A DNA stretch of 64,000 nucleotides from assembly GCF_020073745.1 (NCBI RefSeq), contig NZ_JAIRAU010000035.1, positions 124,001 to 188,000 on the forward strand, read 5' to 3'. The translations under genes were made by a program, and so were the position numbers. The DNA is from Nannocystis pusilla (GTDB lineage Bacteria; Myxococcota_A; Polyangia; Nannocystales; Nannocystaceae). Of this stretch, positions 57,900 to 64,000 are shown piece after piece; positions within the stretch are counted from its first letter, which is position 1, and every line of letters starts with the position of its first letter. Under the pieces are notes generated by a model, which saw only the letters and a list, made by a program, of their open reading frames with translations, was not told the origin of the DNA and did no database searches.

Positions 57900-58741
57900 C
57901 CCGCGCCGACGCCGCGGCCGCGCGATCGACGGTGACGCCGTCCGTCGGGGCTTCTACACTCTCTGCCGTGCTACGTCGTGTCGTCGCCGCCCGCTATGTC
58001 CTCCCGCTGCGCGAGGGCGGCTCGTTACCCGCGGTGGTCGAGGCCGAGGACGGCCGCGCCTACGTCGTCAAGTTCCGCGCCGCCGGACAGGGCGCGCGGT
58101 CGCTGGTGGCCGAGATCGTGGTCGGCGAGCTCGGCCGCGTGCTCGGCCTGCCGGTGCCGGAGCTGGTGCTCGTCGAGCTCGACGAGGCCGTCGGCCGCAA
58201 CGAGGGCGACCCGGAGATCCGCGACCTCGTGGTCGCCAGCGCCGGCGACAACGTCGGCATGGCGTTCCTCGCCAACGCGATGGGCTTCGACCCCGCAGCC
58301 AGGCCGAAGCTCGACCCTGTCCTCGCGGCCAGGATCGTCGCCTTCGACGCGTTCGCGCAGAACGTCGACCGCACGGCCAAGAACACCAACCTGCTGTGGT
58401 GCACCGGCCAGCTCTGGCTCATCGACCACGGCGCGGCGCTCTACTGGCAGCACGACTGGGACGGCGGCCTCGCCGGCGCCGACGCCAGGTTCCCGCTGAT
58501 CGCCCGCCACGTGCTGCTGCCGTGGGCCGCCCCGATCGCCGCCGAGCAGGCGTGGCTGACCGCCGGCCTGTCCGACGGGGCGATCGAGGCCGCCACCCTC
58601 GCGGTGCCCGAGGCGTGGTGGACCGCCCCGCCCGACCTGCCACCCGAAGCCTACCGCGTCGCCTTCGCCGCCCGCCTGAAGGCCCGGCGCGACGCCGCCG
58701 CCGTCTACCTCGAGGAGGCCGACCGTGCGCGCACCGTTTGA
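57896..58741 (+). CDS. HipA-like kinase family protein
   Basis: A protein of up to 281 residues with the core of the HipA-like kinase domain (the short HipA-related Pfam family lacking a toxin partner). AARYVLPLREGGSLPAVVEA and RAYVVKFRAAGQGARSLVA hold the ATP-binding Lys, LAARIVAFDAFAQNVDRTAK contains the catalytic Asp, and LWLIDHGAALYWQHDW the metal-binding Asp. ATG 57896 overlaps the ferredoxin stop; GTG 57968 gives a better N-terminal match and may be the true start. It overlaps the DUF3037 gene by 17 bp, an arrangement seen in other genomes. Confidence 0.8.
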   Translation: MTRADAAAARSTVTPSVGASTLSAVLRRVVAARYVLPLREGGSLPAVVEAEDGRAYVVKFRAAGQGARSLVAEIVVGELGRVLGLPVPELVLVELDEAVGRNEGDPEIRDLVVASAGDNVGMAFLANAMGFDPAARPKLDPVLAARIVAFDAFAQNVDRTAKNTNLLWCTGQLWLIDHGAALYWQHDWDGGLAGADARFPLIARHVLLPWAAPIAAEQAWLTAGLSDGAIEAATLAVPEAWWTAPPDLPPEAYRVAFAARLKARRDAAAVYLEEADRARTV

Positions 58742-59102
58742 TTACGCGATCGTCCGCGTGGTCCCGCGGGTCGAACGCGAGGAGTTCGTCAACGTCGGCG
58801 TCATCGTCCACGCGCCGACCCGCGGCTTCCTCGGCTGCGCCATCGCCCTCGACCGCGGCCGCGTCCTCGCCCTCCACGAGAAGGTCGACCTCGAGGCCCT
58901 CACCCGCCACCTCGACGCCTTCCGCGCCGTCTGCTACGGCGACGCCGACGCCGGCTCGATCGCCGCCCTCCCGCTCTCCGAGCGCTTCCACTGGCTCGTC
59001 GCCCCCCGCAGCACCATCATCCAGACCTCCGCCGTCCACGGCGGCGTCTGCAGCGACCCCACCTTCGCCCTGCGCGACCTGTTTAAAAAGCGCGTGGCGT
59101 GA
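58725..59102 (+). CDS. DUF3037 family protein
   Basis: A 125-residue cytoplasmic protein of the DUF3037 family: FDYAIVRVVPRVEREEFVNV, GVIVHAPTRGFLGCAIALDR and SERFHWLVAPRSTIIQTSAV are its recurring blocks. The family is found beside HipA-like kinases, as here (17-bp overlap), and its biochemical role is not established. GTG 58725 has GAGGAGG 8 bp upstream. A regulatory or antitoxin-like role with the neighbouring kinase would fit the overlap but is unproven. The end of the gene (TTTAAAAAG) leads into a 14-bp array. Confidence 0.85.
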   Translation: MRAPFDYAIVRVVPRVEREEFVNVGVIVHAPTRGFLGCAIALDRGRVLALHEKVDLEALTRHLDAFRAVCYGDADAGSIAALPLSERFHWLVAPRSTIIQTSAVHGGVCSDPTFALRDLFKKRVA

Positions 59103-59117
59103 ACGGGCCGCTCGTTC

Positions 59118-59196
59118 GGCGTGTCCCTGGGGACATGTCGTTTCGACCATGTCTATTCGGACACGGCTTCGAGGACATGGTGAATCGGACACGCGC
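59118..59196. repeat. Long 14-bp repeat array in a convergent gap
   Basis: Units at 59120 (CGTGTCCCTGGGGA), 59134 (CATGTCGTTTCGAC), 59148 (CATGTCTATTCGGA), 59162 (CACGGCTTCGAGGA), 59176 (CATGGTGAATCGGA) and 59190 (CACGCG...), exactly 14 bp apart. This is the most regular array in the window and follows the DUF3037 gene. Confidence 0.9.
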
Positions 59197-59310
59197 GACT
59201 CGTCGAGCCGCGTGCGACGACCTCGAGCTTGCGACGTCGCGGACCGCTGCGCCTGCCTGCGCGAAGCCTTCGCCCGCGCCCCGATCGTGACGATGCCCCA
59301 AAAGCACCGC

Positions 59311-59360
59311 AGAGGGCCGACTTCGCCGGCCCTCTGTCCGAAGGGACATCTCGTCCTCGG
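59311..59360. terminator. Stem-loop plus 14-bp repeat, terminator-like
   Basis: AGAGGGCCG (59311-59319) and CGGCCCTCT (59327-59335) form a 9-bp stem with a 7-nt loop. It is followed directly by a 14-bp repeat unit (TCTGTCCGAAGGGA at 59333 then CATC at 59347) without a T-run. It lies between DUF3037 (+) and the helicase gene (-), in the same convergent gap as the array at 59118. Confidence 0.6.
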
Positions 59361-59427
59361 TCCCTGAGCCTCTCGGCGACCTGCCGGCCCGCCGAGTCGC
59401 GCTGGCGACCGCGACGGTCGCAGGCTC

Positions 59428-60741
59428 CTAGCGCGCCGGGGGCCGGCGGCCCGCCTGCACCCCGCGCTGCGGCTGGTTGGCCGGCCGGCGCGGCTGCTGC
59501 GGTCGCGGCTGCGCCCGCTGCTGCGGCTGGCGCTGCTGCTGTTGCGGCTGCGCCCGCGCCGGCTCGGCGACCGAGCCCGCGAACGGGTGGTTGTGCACGA
59601 TCGGCACCCGGCGCTGGATCAGCCGCTCGATGCCCTTGAGGCGCGTCTGCTCCTCGCCGCTGCAGAACGACAGCGCGACGCCCTGCGAGCCCGCGCGGGC
59701 CGTGCGGCCGATCCGGTGCACGTAGGCCTCCGGGTCCATCGGCAGGTCGTAGTTGATGACGTGGGAGATCCCGCTGACGTCGATGCCGCGCGCGGCGAGG
59801 TCGGTGGCGACGAGGACGCGGACCTGGCCGTCCTTGAAGCGCGAGAGCGCCCGCAGGCGGGTGCTCTGGGCCTTGTCGCCGTGGATCGCCTCGGCGTGGA
59901 TCTGGCCCTGCGCGAGCTGGCGAGCGACGCGGTCGGCCCCGTGCTTGGTGCGGGTGAAGACGATCGCGCGGGTGACGTTGCCGTCGCCGAGCACGTGGCG
60001 CAGCAGCTCGCGCTTGTGCTCCTGGGCCACGAAGTAGACCGACTGGGTGATGGCGTCGGGCGCCGACGCGACCGGCGTGGCCTCGATGTGCAGCGGGTCG
60101 CGCAGCACCTGGGCCGCCAGCGGGGCGATCTCGGGCGGCATCGTCGCCGAGAACAGCAGCGTCTGGCGCTGCCGCGGCAGCACGCCGACGACGCGGCGGA
60201 TCGACGGCAGGAAGCCCTCGTCGAGCATGCGGTCGGCCTCGTCGAGGACGAAGAACTCGACCCGCTGCAGGCGGACCAGCCCCTGGGCCATCAGATCGAC
60301 CAGGCGGCCCGGGCACGCGACCAGCAGGTCGACGCCGGCGCGCAGCGCCTGGACCTGGTTCTGCATGCCGACGCCGCCGTAGATGACCGCGTGGCGCAGC
60401 CCGGTGAAGCGGGCGTAGGCGGCGATCCGGTCGCCGATCTGGGCCGCCAGCTCGCGCGTCGGCGTCAGGATCAGGGCGCGGACGCCCGCCTCGCGCGGGG
60501 CCGGGCGCGCGAGCATCTGATGCACGATCGGCAGCACGAACGCCGCCGTCTTGCCGGTGCCCGTCTGGGCGCAGCCGAACAGGTCGCGGCCGGCCAGCGC
60601 AGGCGGAATGGCCGCGGCCTGGATCGGCGTCGGCGTGGTGTGGCCCTCGTGGCGCAGCGCGCGGAGGAGCGTCTCGGACAGGCCCAGCGCGGCGAAATCA
60701 GACGCCTGGGCAGGAGGAACGACAGAAGAATTGTCTTGCAC
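59428..60741 (-). CDS. DEAD-box RNA helicase (RhlE type)
   Basis: A 437-residue ATP-dependent RNA helicase. FAALGLSETLLRALRHEGHT (Q motif region), AQTGTGKTAAFVLP (motif I), PTRELAAQ (Ia), VLDEADRMLDEGF (II, DEAD), LLFSATMPPE (III) and HRIGRTARAG (VI) are all intact. The tail is rich in Gln, Pro and Arg, as in RhlE-like cold-shock helicases. GTG 60741 is chosen as start because it opens the conserved N-terminus; the upstream 400 bp is then an untranslated leader. It lies downstream of an RRM protein gene on the same strand, the usual cold-shock helicase and RRM neighbourhood. Confidence 0.93.
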   Translation of the reverse strand: MQDNSSVVPPAQASDFAALGLSETLLRALRHEGHTTPTPIQAAAIPPALAGRDLFGCAQTGTGKTAAFVLPIVHQMLARPAPREAGVRALILTPTRELAAQIGDRIAAYARFTGLRHAVIYGGVGMQNQVQALRAGVDLLVACPGRLVDLMAQGLVRLQRVEFFVLDEADRMLDEGFLPSIRRVVGVLPRQRQTLLFSATMPPEIAPLAAQVLRDPLHIEATPVASAPDAITQSVYFVAQEHKRELLRHVLGDGNVTRAIVFTRTKHGADRVARQLAQGQIHAEAIHGDKAQSTRLRALSRFKDGQVRVLVATDLAARGIDVSGISHVINYDLPMDPEAYVHRIGRTARAGSQGVALSFCSGEEQTRLKGIERLIQRRVPIVHNHPFAGSVAEPARAQPQQQQRQPQQRAQPRPQQPRRPANQPQRGVQAGRRPPAR

Positions 60742-61146
60742 GGAGAGTTCTCGAACGGCGTGCGAGGGGCGCGGACCGAGGGGTCCGCGAGGACGCGGGA
60801 CTGCGGTGCAGCCCGAGTCGGACCTGCGCCTGGGCGGCCGTGACTTCAAGGGAGCCGCGGTGGGCCCTGAAGCGAGTCCGCAACGCCCTCGCAGCGTCAC
60901 GAACAAAGGTTGCGGACGGGTACCACGCCTCGCCGAACGACGCAACGACGTGGCCATCGCGGCCATGAGCACGTCTCGGCCCGAGCACGGCGGACCCGCG
61001 AGCCGCGACGGAACGACGACCGCGAACCGGCGAGCCTCGACAAGAGGGCGGGCATGGACCAGCGGGCGCGGACCGGCGAGCCTCGACGGAGAGACGACGA
61101 AGCGGCCGGCCGGGCGATCACCGGCCTGAAGGCGACGCGACCGGGC
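60742..61146. promoter_or_regulatory. Long leader between RRM gene and helicase gene
   Basis: 405 bp on the minus strand between the RRM stop and the helicase start. A 16-bp direct repeat (ACCGGCGAGCCTCGAC) occurs at 61026 and 61072. No convincing gene is present. It may be a structured 5' leader, as is common for cold-shock helicases. Confidence 0.4.
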
Positions 61147-61611
61147 TCAGCGGCGCTCGGTGGCGACGTTGACGACGATCGACGAGCCCTTGAGGTCGGA
61201 GCCGTTGAGCGCCTCGATGACCCTGGGGGCGTCCTTGCGATTGGCCATGGTGACGAAGCCGAACCCGCGCGACGCGCCGGTCTCGCGCTCGGTCATGACG
61301 ACCGCGTCGGCGACCACGCCGAAGGCGCTGAAGGCGGTGCGCAGGTCGCTGGCGGTGGTCGAATGACTCAGGCTGCCGACGAACAGGCGGACCGGGATGG
61401 TCGCGGCGGAGCGCTCCTGCCCGGGGTTCTCGATCGCCCGCATCGCGTCTTCGATCGACGGGAGGTTGCCCGTGAGGTCCTCGGCGCTGGCGATCGGGAT
61501 CTCCCGCGGACCACGCTCGCGGCGGTCGAGCCGGGCCTGGGCTTTTTCTTGCTTCTTCTTGGCCTGATTGGCCTCGCGGGACTTCTTCCCCTGAGAGTAG
61601 TAGTTGCTCAC
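61147..61611 (-). CDS. RRM-domain RNA-binding protein
   Basis: A 154-residue protein. The N-terminus is basic and helical (QGKKSREANQAKKKQEKAQA), the C-terminus one RNA-recognition motif: RLFVGSLSHSTT is RNP2 and SRGFGFVTMANRK is RNP1. Bacterial RRM proteins of this kind are cold-shock or RNA-chaperone proteins that often act with RhlE helicases, which fits the gene order here. It is the upstream gene of the pair, 405 bp from the helicase start. Its RNA target is unknown. Confidence 0.88.
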   Translation of the reverse strand: MSNYYSQGKKSREANQAKKKQEKAQARLDRRERGPREIPIASAEDLTGNLPSIEDAMRAIENPGQERSAATIPVRLFVGSLSHSTTASDLRTAFSAFGVVADAVVMTERETGASRGFGFVTMANRKDAPRVIEALNGSDLKGSSIVVNVATERR

Positions 61612-61858
61612 GTCTGGTCTCCCTGGTGAAGGTCGCGCACGTGACGGCGGGTCGAGTTGCGATAAATGTTCAAATGCGTCTCGGAGGGTGAGTGGCGAAA
61701 CGGTTCGCCGGGGGTCCGCTCAGCTTACGGCAAAAAACGCCGCGGCGCCGCACCCATCTGGTCGGCGCGAGCGCCGGTCCGCAGCGTACGGCCCGCGCGG
61801 CCCCGCGAAGGGCGTTTGTCGCGCCAGCGTTCGCTTGCGCACACGCCCTGCGCCGCCG

Positions 61859-62521
61859 TCACGCCGGCCCGCGCTCCAGCGGGAACACGGCGACCGTACA
61901 CAGTCGGTTGCCCAGGCGGTCGCCGATCGCCACCGACCGCTGTTCGCGGGGCTGCAGCCGCAGCCCGCGCACGCTGGCCCCCGAGGACCACACGTCGAGG
62001 TCGTGCCCGGCGATCGCCGCGTCGGCCGTGAACAGCACCAGCACCGCGGCCCCGTGCAGGATGTGCGGGTCGGCGGCCAACTTGGCGATGTCCTTCCAGA
62101 CAGGTCGCTGCAGCGCCGCCGCATACGCGCGGTTGGGCCCGCGCTCGTTGTGCTGGGCCACGACCTTGACCTCGAGCCAGGCGGCGTCGACCAGCGCCAC
62201 CGCGTCGGCCGGCGCGAACAGCCCGAGCTGCGCCTCCGGGTCGGCGAGCGGCCGGCCACCTGGCGTGACGACCATGTCGCAACGGACACCCTCGCTGCGG
62301 CGCCGCAGCCCCCGGTCGCGCGGGAACCGGACCTCGGCCGCCACGCCGTAGCCGGCCCCGCGCAGGCCCTCGCGCAGGACCGGGTGCAGCTCGAGCTCCA
62401 GGCGAGCGTCGAGCCCCCGCACCGCCTGCTCGAGCTCGACCTCGGCGGACGCGGCCGCCACCCCGGCCGCCAGCGCGTCCGCGATGTCATCCCAGCGCCA
62501 GTCGGCGGTCGACGAGGTCAC
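61859..62521 (-). CDS. Possible PD-(D/E)XK nuclease-like protein
   Basis: A 220-residue protein of no firm family. VRCDMVVTPGGRP supplies an Asp, and LVDAAWLEVKVVAQHN contains a D...E-x-K arrangement that resembles the restriction-endonuclease-like fold; PNRAYAAALQRPVWKDIAKL follows as in some such proteins. The N-terminal half is helical and acidic (DIADALAAGVAAASAEVELE). The catalytic assignment is my inference from short motifs and may be wrong. It is divergent from the acidic protein gene at 62730, with a 14-bp repeat array between the two starts. Function unknown. Confidence 0.55.
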   Translation of the reverse strand: MTSSTADWRWDDIADALAAGVAAASAEVELEQAVRGLDARLELELHPVLREGLRGAGYGVAAEVRFPRDRGLRRRSEGVRCDMVVTPGGRPLADPEAQLGLFAPADAVALVDAAWLEVKVVAQHNERGPNRAYAAALQRPVWKDIAKLAADPHILHGAAVLVLFTADAAIAGHDLDVWSSGASVRGLRLQPREQRSVAIGDRLGNRLCTVAVFPLERGPA

Positions 62522-62588
62522 GCGGCGAGCTTAGCGCTGACGTCCGCGCTCGACCACGCCGGCGACGTCGTCAGCGCGCTCACGCAAT

Positions 62589-62624
62589 GACATGTCTTGA
62601 AAGACATGTCCGTTCGAACATATT
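62589..62624. repeat. 14-bp repeat array in a divergent gap
   Basis: CATGTCTTGAAAGA at 62591, CATGTCCGTTCGAA at 62605 and CATA at 62619, 14 bp apart. The arms of the first, TGTCT and AGACA, are complementary. Confidence 0.85.
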
Positions 62625-62729
62625 ACGGTCCGCGGCGCGGCCGCCGGCCTCGCTTGTGCAGAGCGCGCGCTTGCGAGCCCCGCTGCGCCTCGGCTATGCC
62701 TCGCGCCTCCCGACAGGAAGGTCCCCCCA

Positions 62730-63740
62730 ATGTCCCTGCTCAGCCCGGGCGCCGTGCTCCGCTACGAGATGGCCGACGACGACGCCGCCGACAACTACGA
62801 ATTCCAGATCCTCGAGACCGACGACCAGCTCGTGCTCTCGAGCGCCTTCGAGGACGGCGAGCCCGAGGCCGTGGTCGCGTTCAGCAACGACAGCCTGGCC
62901 GACAGCCGCACGATCGCGGTGCTGTCGCAGGGCTCGTGGCTGAGCGGCGCGCTCGAGGAGCCGACGCAGGACGACGAGTGCGACCGCCTCGACGCCGACC
63001 TGCCGCCGTTCTTGCTCAGCCGGACGATGCTGTTCGAGCTGCGCGCCGGGGGGACGCGCCTGCGCTCGGAGTGGGCCGCGCCCGGCAGCGAGCCGCTGCC
63101 CCTGAAGCTGACCGAGCGGGCCACCGCGGAGCTCGAGATCGACGGCGAGCCGCAAGAGCTCGCGGTGCTGGTCGCCAGCGGCGACGGCATCGAGGTGACC
63201 GTGGTCGACGACGAGGCGTGGCCGCTGGTGGTCGAGCGCGTCGAGGGCGACAACTACTGGCGCCTCCTCGCCATCGACCACGGCGAGCTCGGCGAGGGCG
63301 AGAACGAGGACGACGACGAGGACCTGCCGCCGCCCGAGCCCGCCGGCCCGCTCGCCGCCACCGGCCAGATCTCCGGCGACGCCTTCGTCGCCCTGGCCCG
63401 GCGCCTCGGCGTCGCCGGCATGGACATGGACTACCAGGGCTCGCGCTTCTCGCTGCTCGACGCCGAGCGCAAGATCGTCATCTCCGCCGACTACAAGATC
63501 GTGCTCGTCGCCATGCCCGGCGGGGTGCTCCGCCGCGCCCACGTGTTCGACCGCTACATCCCCGACCAGGTGCTCGGGCCGCTCGAGGGCGACGACCCGG
63601 TCGACCTGCCCGGCTCGCTGAAGGACGGGCTGGCGATCGCCGAGAAGCTGGCCGAACGCGCCGGCGCCGACGTGCTCTACCCCGACGCGCTCGGGCCGAT
63701 GTACATCGCCCTGTTCAACGTCCGCGCGCTCGCCGACTGA
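62730..63740 (+). CDS. Acidic protein of unknown function
   Basis: A 336-residue strongly acidic protein. RYEMADDDAADNYEFQILET opens it, a very acidic stretch (GEGENEDDDEDLPPPEP) lies in the middle, and the C-terminal part is more regular: SADYKIVLVAMPGGVLRRAH and SLKDGLAIAEKLAERAGADV. No signal and no family recognised. AGGAAGG at 62714-62720 supports ATG 62730. It is followed after 20 bp by a strong hairpin (63761-63798). It is likely cytoplasmic. Confidence 0.75.
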   Translation: MSLLSPGAVLRYEMADDDAADNYEFQILETDDQLVLSSAFEDGEPEAVVAFSNDSLADSRTIAVLSQGSWLSGALEEPTQDDECDRLDADLPPFLLSRTMLFELRAGGTRLRSEWAAPGSEPLPLKLTERATAELEIDGEPQELAVLVASGDGIEVTVVDDEAWPLVVERVEGDNYWRLLAIDHGELGEGENEDDDEDLPPPEPAGPLAATGQISGDAFVALARRLGVAGMDMDYQGSRFSLLDAERKIVISADYKIVLVAMPGGVLRRAHVFDRYIPDQVLGPLEGDDPVDLPGSLKDGLAIAEKLAERAGADVLYPDALGPMYIALFNVRALAD

Positions 63741-63760
63741 CACGACCGACGCGAGGCAGC

Positions 63761-63798
63761 GCGAGAGTCCGCGCCCGTGACGGGGTGCGGACTTTCGC
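63761..63798. terminator. Long stem-loop after the acidic protein gene
   Basis: GCGAGAGTCCGC (63761-63772) and GCGGACTTTCGC (63787-63798) pair in 11 of 12 positions around a 14-nt loop that itself can pair CCC with GGG. It lies 20 bp after the stop codon, so it is probably the terminator, although no U-tract follows. Confidence 0.65.
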
Positions 63799-63867
63799 GC
63801 GTTCGGCGGCGCGGAAATTTCTGCAATTGGTCCGCGGGACTTGAGACTCCACCGGCGGAGCCATCCC

Positions 63868-64000
63868 ATGCACATCGCCAGCGCCGTCGCCCTCACCACC
63901 CTCGCCCTCGCCCTGCTCTGCCCCGCCTGCGCGCCCGACGACGAGGACCTCGAGTTCCGCATCACCAGCGGCAGCGGCAGCGGCAGCGGCAGCGGCCCGG
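63868..64000 (+). CDS. Lipoprotein, cut by right window edge
   Basis: A start at ATG 63868 with GGCGGAG 7 bp upstream. MHIASAVALTTLALALLCPAC ends in a lipobox with lipid Cys21 (Cys18 is an alternative). An acidic stretch (APDDEDLEF) and a Ser/Gly tandem repeat (SGSGSGSGSG) then begin, the usual linker of the lipoproteins in this genome. The mature domain is beyond the window. Confidence 0.75.
   Translation, partial: MHIASAVALTTLALALLCPACAPDDEDLEFRITSGSGSGSGSGP

Overview
The window is a 64 kb piece of a very GC-rich chromosome (roughly 70% GC judged by eye) from a delta-type predatory or soil bacterium, most likely Myxococcota and probably near the Nannocystaceae. The evidence is the mix of gene families rather than a marker gene: many lipoproteins with a Ser/Thr/Gly linker after the lipobox, eukaryote-like Ser/Thr kinases with TPR tails, ADYC-type lipoproteins, a subtilase with Asp-rich metal-binding repeats and a MYXO-CTERM-like tail, an IgGFc-binding-type protein and a stand-alone NRPS-like module. 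No rRNA, tRNA, CRISPR array, insertion sequence, prophage or replication origin was seen. It reads as ordinary chromosome rich in accessory, envelope and signalling genes.

Layout. 1-9 kb: exodeoxyribonuclease III (cut by the left edge), an NCS2-type permease, metF, a secreted metzincin, a Cys-rich lipoprotein, an HD-GYP response regulator, a PPP-type phosphatase lipoprotein and an AstA-like acyltransferase. 9-18 kb: a kinase plus ADYC lipoprotein pair, two tandem VWA-like lipoproteins that have lost the metal site, and two further envelope proteins. 18-28 kb: pyrC, an A-T-R NRPS-like enzyme, an RsbR-like PAS-STAS protein, a sirtuin plus GNAT pair and an IgGFc-type lipoprotein. 28-40 kb: a winged-helix regulator, a KamA-type radical SAM enzyme divergent from asnB plus an aminotransferase, PolX with a degenerate PHP domain, an OYE-type flavoenzyme plus SDR, a lipoprotein and a frameshifted antiporter. 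40-51 kb: MYXO-CTERM subtilase, a second RsbR-like protein, two membrane proteins, an orphan histidine kinase and a second ADYC-lipoprotein plus kinase pair. 51-64 kb: DUF2325, a VWA lipoprotein, a protein made of seven ribosomal L7/L12 C-terminal domains, a sigma-54 activator, a ferredoxin / HipA-like / DUF3037 cluster, a DEAD-box helicase with an RRM protein, a PD-(D/E)XK-like protein and envelope proteins.

Three things stand out. (1) A dispersed family of 14-bp tandem repeats, consensus CATGTCCNNNNGGA, with a fixed 14-bp period and compensatory changes between its two arms. Every convergent gene gap longer than about 40 bp in this window (seven of seven) contains a copy, and copies also lie inside asnB, polX, the OYE gene and one kinase gene. 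(2) The seven-fold L7/L12 protein, which keeps the translation-GTPase-binding helix in several domains but has no ribosome-binding N-terminal domain. (3) A duplicated two-gene cassette in which an ADYC lipoprotein with NGFRL or NDFKL pentapeptide repeats sits immediately upstream of a Ser/Thr kinase with a single membrane segment and a TPR tail. Functions for all three are inferences; the sequence patterns are directly visible.
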